A program made the position numbers and the translations under genes. A stretch of DNA of 47,837 bases from positions 1 to 47,837 of the forward strand of contig JAKQWZ010000004.1 in NCBI GenBank assembly GCA_029561735.1, written 5' to 3'. Positions 20,856 through 27,983 of the stretch are shown here, in pieces (within the stretch, counting starts at the first letter, position 1; each line of letters begins with the position of its first letter). This DNA comes from Candidatus Omnitrophota bacterium (GTDB taxonomy: Bacteria > Omnitrophota > Gorgyraeia > Gygaellales > Profunditerraquicolaceae). The notes below the pieces were generated by a model. The model ran no database searches. It was not told where the DNA came from and worked only from the letters and a program-made list of their open reading frames with translations.

Positions 20856-21364
20856 ACTCAAATAATCAGGCAGTACTTATATTGATCAAACCCGACGGAT
20901 TAAAAAAATCTTTGACCGGGAATATTCTTACCCGGCTGTCAGAGACCAAGCTGGAAATCGTGGCGGCGAAAATGGTCCGCGTATCCAAAGGCCTTGCCGA
21001 GGAGCATTATAAACACCTGAAGGAACAGAAATTTTTTCCGGAACTTGTCAGCTATATCCGTGGAGAGATGCATGACCGCAAAAAAGTCATGGCCCTGGTT
21101 TATCACGGGAAAGACGCGATTAAAAAATGCCGCGATTTGGCCGGCGCTACAAACCCTGAAGAAGCAGAGGCTACTTCTATACGCGGCTCATACGGCAGGA
21201 TAACCACCAGCGGGCTGTATGAGAATGTCATACATGTTTCATCAAACGAAGAAGAGGCAAAAAGGGAGATTCAGCTTTGGTTTAATCCGGATGAGATTAT
21301 TGTGGATATGTTCCCGGTTAAAGACGTTATTGAAAAAGAAAAAAAAGTAAAAGGCTGGGCATAA
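20852..21364 (+). CDS. ndk: Nucleoside-diphosphate kinase
   Basis: NDK transfers the gamma-phosphate between nucleoside triphosphates and diphosphates through a phosphohistidine. The 170-residue protein begins with LILIKPDGLKK and contains the active-site block TSIRGSYG followed by ENVIHVSSNEEEA, which holds the catalytic histidine. It is about 25-30 residues longer than classic NDKs, with an insertion and a longer tail, as in the long-form group. It starts at GTG overlapping the parB stop. Confidence 0.93.
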   Translation: MNSNNQAVLILIKPDGLKKSLTGNILTRLSETKLEIVAAKMVRVSKGLAEEHYKHLKEQKFFPELVSYIRGEMHDRKKVMALVYHGKDAIKKCRDLAGATNPEEAEATSIRGSYGRITTSGLYENVIHVSSNEEEAKREIQLWFNPDEIIVDMFPVKDVIEKEKKVKGWA

Positions 21365-21372
21365 AGGAAAAT

Positions 21373-22200
21373 ATGATCACAAGTATGACCGGTTACGGCG
21401 GGGCGCAAGCTGATGCTGGGGCCTTGGGTAAAATAAGCGTAGAGATGCGCAGCACAAACCATAAATCGCTGGATATCAGCATACGCCTGCCTGAAGGGTT
21501 TATGTTTTTGGAAGACAAGATAAAAAAAATTGTGGAAGCCAGGATCCGCCGGGGCAGAGTGATTTGTTTTGTTAATGTCAGCCCGTCTGAAGCGCGCACG
21601 CTCTGCGTCAACGAAGGGCTATTAGGGAATTATTTAAAGGCTGTGAAGAAAATAAGTAATAAATTCGGCCTATCCCGTGATATCAGTTTGGATACAGTCA
21701 TTAATCTGCCAGGCGTGTTGACATTTTCCGATATACAGCAGTCCAAAGACAGGCTTTCCCGTTATATACTGCCTTGCGCTAAAAGGGCAGTTGATACGCT
21801 GGTTGCTTCCCGCGGCAAAGAAGGTAAGGCCCTGGAATGTTATTTAAGCGCCTGCCTGGAAAAGATTAAAAAACATCTGGACGCAGTGATAAGAGAATTT
21901 AATGAAGCCTTGAAAAAGAAGCTTGCGTCTTTAAGCAGCGATGATGAACGTGCAGGGTTCCGGAACAATTCTGATATCAGCGAAGAATTGCACAGGCTGG
22001 AATACCATTTGGGTACGTTGCGCAAGAAACTCAAATATGCCGGGAGCGTAGGCAAAGAGATGGATTTTATTGCCCAGGAAATGCAGCGGGAGGCCAATAC
22101 TACCGGCGCCAAAACCTTTGAAGCGCAGATTTCAAGCAAGGTCGTGCATATAAAAAGCGAAATAGAGAAGATCCGCGAACAAATACAGAACATCGAGTAA
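21373..22200 (+). CDS. yicC: YicC family endoribonuclease-like protein
   Basis: The 275-residue protein matches the YicC family from end to end: MITSMTGYGGAQ at the N-terminus, VEMRSTNHKSLDISIRLPE, and the C-terminal EMDFIAQEMQREANTTGAK. E. coli YicC has been described as an endoribonuclease acting on small RNA. It lies immediately before gmk, the usual neighbour, and ends at the base before the gmk start. Confidence 0.93.
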   Translation: MITSMTGYGGAQADAGALGKISVEMRSTNHKSLDISIRLPEGFMFLEDKIKKIVEARIRRGRVICFVNVSPSEARTLCVNEGLLGNYLKAVKKISNKFGLSRDISLDTVINLPGVLTFSDIQQSKDRLSRYILPCAKRAVDTLVASRGKEGKALECYLSACLEKIKKHLDAVIREFNEALKKKLASLSSDDERAGFRNNSDISEELHRLEYHLGTLRKKLKYAGSVGKEMDFIAQEMQREANTTGAKTFEAQISSKVVHIKSEIEKIREQIQNIE

Positions 22201-22785
22201 GTGAAGAGCCAAAATTCCAAAGTTCCCATATTTGTCATTTCAGGGCCTTCGGGCTCAGGCAAGACCACGCTTGCCGAAATTCTGATTACATCAAAAAAAC
22301 TGAAAAATAAACTGATTAGGTCTGTTTCCGTTACCACGCGGCCGAAAAGGCAGGAAGAAAAGCGGGGCAAGGATTATTTTTTTGTTTCCCAAGGCCGGTT
22401 CAAGCATCTGGTCCGGGTTAAAAAAATTCTTGAATGGACACGGTATTTAGGGTATTATTACGGAACGCCCAAAAGCCTTGTGGATAAGTATCTGGCCCGG
22501 AATTTGAGTCCGGTATTATGCCTGGATGTCAAGGGGGCGCTGCGGATTAAAAAAATCTATCCGTTAAATGCGGTGACGATTTTTATTTTGCCGCCGAAGG
22601 TGCAGGATTTACGCTTAAGGATTGAGAAAAGAAGCCGGTTAAAGCCCGGAGAAATCAGGAAGCGCCTGGAAATAGCCAGAAAAGAAATCTCCTTGCGCAA
22701 GCTCTATGATTACACAATAGTTAATCGGGATTTGAAGCAAGCTTCTAAATGCTTGCGGGACATCGTTTTAAAAGAGCTCAAGTAA
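22201..22785 (+). CDS. gmk: Guanylate kinase
   Basis: Gmk phosphorylates GMP to GDP. The 194-residue protein has the P-loop FVISGPSGSGKTTL (about 11-24), the GMP-binding segment VSVTTRPKRQEEKRGKDYFF and the lid region. It starts at GTG directly after the yicC stop. Followed by rpoZ, it reproduces the widespread yicC-gmk-rpoZ-coaBC order. Confidence 0.95.
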   Translation: MKSQNSKVPIFVISGPSGSGKTTLAEILITSKKLKNKLIRSVSVTTRPKRQEEKRGKDYFFVSQGRFKHLVRVKKILEWTRYLGYYYGTPKSLVDKYLARNLSPVLCLDVKGALRIKKIYPLNAVTIFILPPKVQDLRLRIEKRSRLKPGEIRKRLEIARKEISLRKLYDYTIVNRDLKQASKCLRDIVLKELK

Positions 22786-22808
22786 AATTACAGACAGGAG
22801 GAGTGAGA

Positions 22809-23015
22809 ATGGCATATGTACCACTTGAGAAGCTGTTGGATAAAAGCGACAATTCCATTTATAAACTAGTCACGCTTGCTTCTAAGAGGGCCTTGGAAAT
22901 TGCTGAAGGAAAACCCAAGTTAGTACAGGCTGATACTTCAATTAAACCTTCCACTGTAGCTCTTTTTGAAATTGAGAAGGGCTTGGTAAAATCCGCAAGC
23001 AAGAAAAAAGAGTAA
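22809..23015 (+). CDS. rpoZ: RNA polymerase omega subunit
   Basis: Omega aids assembly and stability of RNA polymerase. The 68-residue product starts MAYVPLEKLLDK and has the core SIYKLVTLASKRALEIAEG with a lysine-rich tail. GGAGGAG seven bases upstream fixes this ATG; a longer frame from 22749 overlaps gmk and adds non-family residues. Confidence 0.92.
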   Translation: MAYVPLEKLLDKSDNSIYKLVTLASKRALEIAEGKPKLVQADTSIKPSTVALFEIEKGLVKSASKKKE

Positions 23016-23025
23016 ATTTAAGCCT

Positions 23026-23565
23026 ATGGCCAAAACGAAAAACATAATTTTGGGCGTAACTGCCAGCATTGCCATTTATAAGGCCTGCGATATTTTGCGT
23101 AGGCTCAAGAAAGACGGATTTTCTGTAACTGTGGTAATGACACCCGAAGCGCAAAATCTGATGAGTAGAGTTGTTTTCCAGTCTTTAAGCGCAAATAAAG
23201 TCTATTGCGGCATGTTTGAGCCGGCGGATAATTGGGGCATTGAGCATATTTCTCTGGCAGAAAAGGCGGATTTAGTATTGCTCGCTCCGGCAACCGCGAA
23301 CATTATAGGAAAAATCGCAGGCGGGATATGCGATGACCTTTTGAGTTGTATGGTTTGTGCCACAAAGGCCCCGGTTTTAGTCTGCCCGGCAATGAATGAA
23401 GGGATGTATAAAAATAAATTTGTGCAGGAAAATATAAAGAAGCTAAAAAATGCAGGATATAAATTTGTTGAGCCGCGCAAGGGAGAGCTTGCCTGCGGCC
23501 AGATAGGTATTGGCTGCTTAGCCGAAGTAGAAAATATCGTAAAAGAAGCCAAGAAGTTGATATAG
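23026..23565 (+). CDS. coaC: Phosphopantothenoylcysteine decarboxylase (CoaC domain only)
   Basis: CoaC is a flavoprotein that decarboxylates 4'-phosphopantothenoylcysteine in coenzyme A synthesis. The 179-residue protein has the flavin-binding start ILGVTASIAIYKACDILRRL, the catalytic histidine in GIEHISLAEKADLVLLAPAT, the PAMN motif and the LACGQIGIGCLAE clamp. In most bacteria the protein continues about 200 more residues as CoaB synthetase. Here it stops at 23565 and tRNA-Cys begins five bases later. CoaB must be elsewhere or replaced. Confidence 0.9.
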   Translation: MAKTKNIILGVTASIAIYKACDILRRLKKDGFSVTVVMTPEAQNLMSRVVFQSLSANKVYCGMFEPADNWGIEHISLAEKADLVLLAPATANIIGKIAGGICDDLLSCMVCATKAPVLVCPAMNEGMYKNKFVQENIKKLKNAGYKFVEPRKGELACGQIGIGCLAEVENIVKEAKKLI

Positions 23566-23569
23566 ATTT

Positions 23570-23641
23570 GGCGCGGTAGCCAAGTGGTAAGGCAGTGGTC
23601 TGCAAAACCACTATTCAGCGGTTCAAATCCGCTCCGCGCCT
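23570..23641 (+). tRNA. tRNA-Cys (anticodon GCA)
   Basis: Full cloverleaf: the acceptor GGCGCGG pairs with CCGCGCC, the anticodon stem GTGGT/ACCAC encloses a loop with GCA, and the T-arm has GGTTCAAATCC. The discriminator base is T, typical of tRNA-Cys. CCA is not encoded. Confidence 0.95.
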
Positions 23642-23765
23642 CGACTTTCTTTTTGCGACAAGCAAAAAGAAAGTCGCACTCAAGCGAGCGTAATGCCGCG
23701 ACAAGCGGCATAGCGAGCGGAGTGCACAACACAAGCGACAAGCAAAAAGAAAATCGTACTCAATC
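23642..23765. repeat. Cluster of perfect hairpins and direct repeats between tRNA genes
   Basis: Hairpin A is CGACTTTCTTTTTGC / GCAAAAAGAAAGTCG (23642-23656 and 23662-23676) around loop GACAA. Hairpin B is ATGCCGC / GCGGCAT (23693-23699 and 23705-23711) around the same loop GACAA, enclosed by GCACTC / GAGTGC (23676-23681 and 23720-23725). The right arm of A with its loop recurs at 23735-23765 as a direct repeat, 18 bases of it exact (23655-23672 and 23735-23752). No open reading frame of note lies here. Confidence 0.85.
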
Positions 23766-23782
23766 GTTAAGGAAATTTTTTA

Positions 23783-23865
23783 GGGCAAGTGGTGGAATGG
23801 CATACACGAAGGACTTAAAATCCTTTGGCCGCAAGGCCGTGAGGGTTCAACTCCCTCCTTGCCCA
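23783..23865 (+). tRNA. tRNA-Leu (anticodon TAA)
   Basis: Class II tRNA with a long variable arm (TGGCCGCAAGGCCGT). The acceptor GGGCAAG pairs with CTTGCCC, the anticodon stem AAGGA/TCCTT carries TAA, and the T-arm has GGTTCAACTCC. Confidence 0.95.
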
Positions 23866-23875
23866 CGTAGATAAC

Positions 23876-23928
23876 GGGCTCATAGCTCAGTTTCCGCCGC
23901 AGGCGGACGCGCCTACGGCGCGGGTTAA
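23876..23928 (+). pseudogene. tRNA 5' remnant with palindromic insertion in the D-loop
   Basis: GGGCTCATAGCTCAGTT (23876-23892) is a typical tRNA 5' end through the D-stem. It is followed by two tandem palindromes, TCCGCCGCAGGCGGA (23893-23907) and CGCGCCTACGGCGCG (23908-23922), then GGGTTA, which resembles the D-loop continuation. After that the sequence becomes AT-rich and no anticodon or T-arm follows before the intact tRNA-Val. I read it as a dead tRNA carrying an inserted repeat. Confidence 0.55.
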
Positions 23929-23951
23929 TTTATATTGACAAGATAAATATC

Positions 23952-24025
23952 GGGCAGCTAGCTCAGTTGGTTAGAGTACATCCTTGACATGGATGGGGTC
24001 ACAGGTTCAAGTCCTGTGCTGCCCA
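23952..24025 (+). tRNA. tRNA-Val (anticodon GAC)
   Basis: The acceptor GGGCAGC pairs with GCTGCCC, the D-arm has AGCTCAGTTGGTTAGAG, the anticodon stem CATCC/GGATG carries GAC, and the T-arm has GGTTCAAGTCC. CCA is not encoded. It lies 34 bases before the thrS start. Confidence 0.95.
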
Positions 24026-24059
24026 CTTTTTTGTACAACAAAGTAATACAAGGCGCGTT

Positions 24060-25778
24060 ATGGATATAAATATTTTAAGACATTCTTGTTCACATATCAT
24101 GGCTCAGGCGGTAAAAGAGCTTTGGCCGGAGGCTAAACTGGGCATCGGGCCTTCTATTGAAGACGGTTTTTATTATGATTTTGATAAAAAAGATCCGTTT
24201 ACCGACGGCGATTTAGCCAATATTGAGAAAAAGATGCAGGAGATAATTGCTAAGGATGAGCCTTTTATCAGGCAGGAAATGCCAAAAAAAGGCGCGCTGG
24301 AATTATTTAAAAAGCTGAAAGAAGATTATAAGCTTGACCTGATCAATAGCCTGCCCGATGAGACAGTATCAGTCTATAAAACCGGAAACAATTTTGTTGA
24401 TCTTTGCCGCGGCCCGCATATAAAATCAACAGGCGAAATAAAAGCCTTTAAGCTTTTATCAATTGCCGGAGCTTACTGGCACGGGATTGAAACCAACCCC
24501 ATGCTGCAGAGGATTTACGGCACTTGTTTTGAAACCCAAAAAGAGCTGGATACTTATTTGCAAAACATAGAAGAGGCAAAAAAGCGCGACCATAGAAAAA
24601 TCGGTTCAGCTTTAGGGTTCTTTGACATTTATCATGAAAGCGCAGGGGCAGGCGTTGTTTTTTATCATCCCAAGGGGGCGTTGCTGCGCACCTTGATTGA
24701 AGACTACGAAAAAAAAGAGCATTTAAAACGTGGGTATGATCTGGTGATTACTCCGCATTTTATGGATTCTAAGCTTTGGCAGACATCCGGCCACTTGGAA
24801 TACTATAAAGAAAATATGTTCTGTTTTAAGAATGACAATAAAGAATTTGTGATCAAGCCGATGAACTGCCCGGGGCATATTTTGATCTATAAATCCCATA
24901 CTCGCAGTTATCGGGACCTGCCGATCAGGTATTTTGAATTGGGCACGGTCTACAGAAATGAAAAAGCCGGGGTTTTGCACGGGTTATTGCGCGTGCGGGG
25001 GTTTACTCAGGATGATGCGCATATTTTTTGCCTGCCGGAACAATTAAAGGCCGAAATAAAGGCAGTGATAGATTTTGTTTTTGATACCATGAAAGTTTTT
25101 GGTTTTAATGATGTGAGCATAGAATTAAGCACCCGTCCGCAGAAGTTTATCGGCTCGGAAGAAGACTGGAAGTCAGCTACCAGCGCTTTAGAAGAGTCGT
25201 TAAAAGAAAAAGGCTTGAGCTACGAGGTGAATGAAGGGGACGGCGCATTTTACGGGCCGAAAATAGACATTAAGCTTAAAGACGCCTTGAACAGGAAGTG
25301 GCAGTGCGCAACGGTGCAGTGCGATTTTGCCCTTCCCAAGCGCTTTGATTTGGAGTATATTGATAGCGACGGAAAAGCCAAACAGCCGATCATGCTGCAT
25401 CGCGTGCTTTTAGGCAGCTTGGAGAGGTTTATCGGCGCGCTTTTAGAACATTATGCCGGGGCTTTGCCGTTATGGCTGTCGCCGGTGCAGGCGGTTGTGA
25501 TACCGCTCAAGGCTGATGTTGAACTTTATGCCAAAGAAGTTAAAGAAAAATTAGAAGAAGCAGGTATGCGGGCCAAGATTGACAGCCGCAATGAGACTTT
25601 GCAAAAGAGAATCAGAGAATGGGAAGTTGACAGGACTCCCTACATACTGGTTATCGGAGCCAGAGAGGCCAAAGAGCAGAAGGTTTCGGTAAGAAAAAGA
25701 AATGTTGGCGATCAGGGTGGAATGGCTCTAGCTGAATTTATTGAAAAAATTAAATCAGAAGCCGCCAATAGAGAATAA
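24060..25778 (+). CDS. thrS: Threonyl-tRNA synthetase without TGS domain
   Basis: ThrRS charges tRNA-Thr and edits mischarged serine. The 572-residue protein starts directly in the editing domain: HSCSH (about 8-12) supplies the HxxxH site and DLCRGPHI (about 117-124) the Cys/His pair. The catalytic core has the zinc-ligand block MNCPGH and motif 2/3 segments; the anticodon-binding domain fills about 470-572. The N-terminal TGS domain of the usual ~640-residue enzyme is absent, and tRNA-Val only 34 bases upstream leaves no room for it. It begins the thrS-infC-rpmI-rplT-pheST cluster. Confidence 0.96.
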   Translation: MDINILRHSCSHIMAQAVKELWPEAKLGIGPSIEDGFYYDFDKKDPFTDGDLANIEKKMQEIIAKDEPFIRQEMPKKGALELFKKLKEDYKLDLINSLPDETVSVYKTGNNFVDLCRGPHIKSTGEIKAFKLLSIAGAYWHGIETNPMLQRIYGTCFETQKELDTYLQNIEEAKKRDHRKIGSALGFFDIYHESAGAGVVFYHPKGALLRTLIEDYEKKEHLKRGYDLVITPHFMDSKLWQTSGHLEYYKENMFCFKNDNKEFVIKPMNCPGHILIYKSHTRSYRDLPIRYFELGTVYRNEKAGVLHGLLRVRGFTQDDAHIFCLPEQLKAEIKAVIDFVFDTMKVFGFNDVSIELSTRPQKFIGSEEDWKSATSALEESLKEKGLSYEVNEGDGAFYGPKIDIKLKDALNRKWQCATVQCDFALPKRFDLEYIDSDGKAKQPIMLHRVLLGSLERFIGALLEHYAGALPLWLSPVQAVVIPLKADVELYAKEVKEKLEEAGMRAKIDSRNETLQKRIREWEVDRTPYILVIGAREAKEQKVSVRKRNVGDQGGMALAEFIEKIKSEAANRE

Positions 25779-25787
25779 TTTAACAAT

Positions 25788-25802
25788 AGGAGGTGCATCA
25801 TA
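25788..25802 (+). promoter_or_regulatory. Strong ribosome-binding site and non-canonical start of infC
   Basis: A near-perfect Shine-Dalgarno AGGAGGTG (25788-25795) precedes the codons ATC and ATA (25797-25802). ATA lies six bases from GGAGG. The in-frame codons between the thrS stop at 25776 and this point contain no ATG, GTG or TTG. Rare start codons on infC are a known device for autoregulation by IF-3. Confidence 0.75.
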
Positions 25803-26306
25803 AAAAAGTACGTTCGCATTAATGACAGAATCCGCGTACCAGAGGTAAGGGTGGTCGGCCCGGACGGTTCTCAAATGGGCGTGATGACAATTCATAAAGC
25901 GCTTGAGGCAGCTGCCCAGGCGGAATTGGATCTGGTTGAAGTAGCCGCATCAGCCAGCCCTCCGGTGTGCCGCATAATAGATTTTACCAAATTTAAATAT
26001 GACCAGGAAAAAAAAGAGCGCGAGGCTAAAAAGCATCAGAAGCAGGTTAAGATCAAAGAGATCCGCCTCAAGCCCAATATTGACCAGCATGATGTAGCGA
26101 CTAAAGTCAGGCATGCGCTGGAATTCTTAAAAAGAAAAGATAAAGTAAAAGTTACCATGTTTTTTCGCGGCAGGCAGATGGAGCATTTGGATATCGGCCG
26201 CAAGATCCTGGATAAATTTATTATTGATACCCAGAGTGATGGTAAAATAGAAAAGGAGCCGGGCCTGGAGGGCAGAATTATGTCCATGGTCCTGATTCCC
26301 AAATAA
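25800..26306 (+). CDS. infC: Translation initiation factor IF-3 with ATA (or ATC) start
   Basis: IF-3 binds the 30S subunit, prevents premature 50S joining and rejects wrong start codons. Reading from ATA gives 168 residues, normal length, with the conserved N-domain start YVRINDRIRVPEVRVVGPDG. A basic linker (EKKEREAKKHQKQVKIKEIR) leads into the C-domain. The first standard start codon in frame is GTG at 25851, which would delete the first 17 residues including the RINDRIRVPEVR strand, so I extend upstream. ATC at 25797 or ATT at 25818 are less likely alternatives. Confidence 0.88.
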   Translation: MKKYVRINDRIRVPEVRVVGPDGSQMGVMTIHKALEAAAQAELDLVEVAASASPPVCRIIDFTKFKYDQEKKEREAKKHQKQVKIKEIRLKPNIDQHDVATKVRHALEFLKRKDKVKVTMFFRGRQMEHLDIGRKILDKFIIDTQSDGKIEKEPGLEGRIMSMVLIPK

Positions 26307-26320
26307 AAAACGAGGAAAAA

Positions 26321-26518
26321 ATGTTAAAAACACGTAAAGGCGTTGCAAAAAGGTTTAAATTTACAAAAAACAAAAAGCTTAAATATTACGGTGGCGATAA
26401 AGGCCATCTTTTGACCGGGAAAAGCCCAAAAAGGCTGAGAAAACTAAGACGCGGTAAAACAATCGGTAAACGCGGCCAGAGCGCTAAATATCTCAAGCAT
26501 CTCTTGCCTTACGGTTAA
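26321..26518 (+). CDS. rpmI: 50S ribosomal protein L35
   Basis: The 65-residue basic protein starts MLKTRKGVAKRFKFT and contains the L35 pattern HLLTGKSPKRLRKLR with a final LPYG. It is part of the conserved infC-rpmI-rplT operon, 14 bases after infC, with GAGGAAA as ribosome-binding site. Confidence 0.94.
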   Translation: MLKTRKGVAKRFKFTKNKKLKYYGGDKGHLLTGKSPKRLRKLRRGKTIGKRGQSAKYLKHLLPYG

Positions 26519-26545
26519 GCCGAAATAAAATCAAGGAGTAAAACT

Positions 26546-26902
26546 ATGCCAAGAATTGCACACAGTGTTGCTAAACGCAAAAGACATAAAAAGATACTTA
26601 AGGCTGCCAAGGGTTTCTGGGGGGACCGCAGTAAACAATTCCAGCAGGCCCGCCGCGCCCTTATGCATGCGATGGTTTATGCCTATCGCGACAGAAAAAA
26701 TAGAAAAAGAGAGTTTCGCGCTCTCTGGATAGCGCGCATAAATGCCGCATGCAGAAAAGAAGGGCTGACCTACAGCAAATTCATGTCCGGACTTAAGAAA
26801 GCCAAAATTGAGATTGACAGGAAGATGCTGTCAAACCTGGCGATCAATGATGTTAAGGCTTTTGAAAAATTAGCAGAGCTGGTTAAAGGCAAAAAGTCTT
26901 AA
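26546..26902 (+). CDS. rplT: 50S ribosomal protein L20
   Basis: The 118-residue protein has the canonical start PRIAHSVAKRKRHKKILKAA, then KGFWGDRSKQFQQARRALMH, the WIARINAACRKEGLTYSKFM core, and a C-terminal LAINDVKAFEKLAELVK helix. L20 is needed early in 50S assembly and represses this operon in other bacteria. Confidence 0.97.
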   Translation: MPRIAHSVAKRKRHKKILKAAKGFWGDRSKQFQQARRALMHAMVYAYRDRKNRKREFRALWIARINAACRKEGLTYSKFMSGLKKAKIEIDRKMLSNLAINDVKAFEKLAELVKGKKS

Positions 26903-26935
26903 AAGTTCAGCTGTAATTATCCGCAAAAGTTCGAC

Positions 26936-27979
26936 ATGCAAGCAAATGATTTTGAAAGCATCCGGATTCAAGCTGAGTCTGAGGCTGTAACTATTTCTAC
27001 GCCTCAAGGCCTGGAAGAATTCCGTTTAAAATACCTGGGCAGAAAAGGTCTTTTAGCCCGGGCATCCGCAATAATTCCCACTCTTTCCCAGGAAGAGCGC
27101 GCAGAATTCGGCCGGAAGCTCAATATTTTGAAAAAAGCGCTTACAGTTTTAGTTGAAGAAAAAGCCAAAACCGTAGCCGCTAAAGACAGCGGCTCAAGCA
27201 TTAATCGCATAGACTTAGGCCTGCCCGGCATTGCGCAGGAATTAGGCAGGTTGCATCCTATTACTCAGGTCATCGACGAGATATGCGCGTTGTTTACGCG
27301 TATGGGTTTTATTGTAGTTGAAGGCCCGGAGATAGAGACTGAATATAATAACTTCACCGGGCTGAACATCCCTCTGGAACATCCTTCCCGCGATACGTTT
27401 GACACTTTTTACCTAAAACCTAAAACCGATAACCTAAAACCGGCAACAAAATATCTATTGCGCAGCCATACATCGCCGGTGCAGGTAAGGGCAATGAAGT
27501 CGCGCAAGCCTCCTTTGTCAATAGTGGTCCCGGGCAGGGTGTACCGCCCGGATGCCGTAGATGCCAGCCACTCGTTCATGTTTCATCAGGTGGAAGGTTT
27601 TTTGGTTGATAAAGGAATAAAGTTTTCCGACCTGAAAGGCATTTTGGAGGTTTTTGCCAAAGGCATATTCGGCGAAAATATCAAAATGCGTTTTAGGCCG
27701 CATTTTTTTCCTTTTACCGAGCCTTCGGCTGAGGTGGATATTTCATGTATTATATGCCAAGGCAAAGGCTGTTCTGTTTGCGGCAGAAAAGGCTGGCTGG
27801 AAGTATTAGGCTGCGGCATGATCCACCCCAATGTTTTTAAACACGTAGGAATTAATGCCAAAACTTACACCGGGTTTGCCTTTGGCATGGGCGTGGAGCG
27901 GATTGCCATGCTTAAATACGGGATAAACGATATCAGGTTATTCTTTGAGAATGATTTAAGGTTTTTAAAGCAGTTTTAA
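26936..27979 (+). CDS. pheS: Phenylalanyl-tRNA synthetase alpha subunit
   Basis: PheS forms the catalytic half of the alpha2-beta2 PheRS. The 347-residue protein has an N-terminal coiled-coil (about 1-85) that binds tRNA, then the class II core: HPITQVIDEICALFTRMGF, LLRSHTSPVQVRAM (motif 2 region) and FAFGMGVERIAMLKYGI (motif 3). A 15-residue stretch between DTF and LLR is encoded by repeated ACCTAAAACC-like units (27411-27442), a local insertion in a segment of variable length in the family. Confidence 0.97.
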   Translation: MQANDFESIRIQAESEAVTISTPQGLEEFRLKYLGRKGLLARASAIIPTLSQEERAEFGRKLNILKKALTVLVEEKAKTVAAKDSGSSINRIDLGLPGIAQELGRLHPITQVIDEICALFTRMGFIVVEGPEIETEYNNFTGLNIPLEHPSRDTFDTFYLKPKTDNLKPATKYLLRSHTSPVQVRAMKSRKPPLSIVVPGRVYRPDAVDASHSFMFHQVEGFLVDKGIKFSDLKGILEVFAKGIFGENIKMRFRPHFFPFTEPSAEVDISCIICQGKGCSVCGRKGWLEVLGCGMIHPNVFKHVGINAKTYTGFAFGMGVERIAMLKYGINDIRLFFENDLRFLKQF

Positions 27980-27983
27980 AACA

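Noticed and set aside
23642-23765. CRISPR array
   Set aside because: The repeats are hairpin arms with only one 80-base-spaced direct copy; there is no regular repeat-spacer pattern and no cas gene in the window.
23936-23951. TTGACA just before tRNA-Val as a -35 element
   Set aside because: It is only 16 bases from the mature tRNA 5' end, too close for a -35/-10 pair with a leader.
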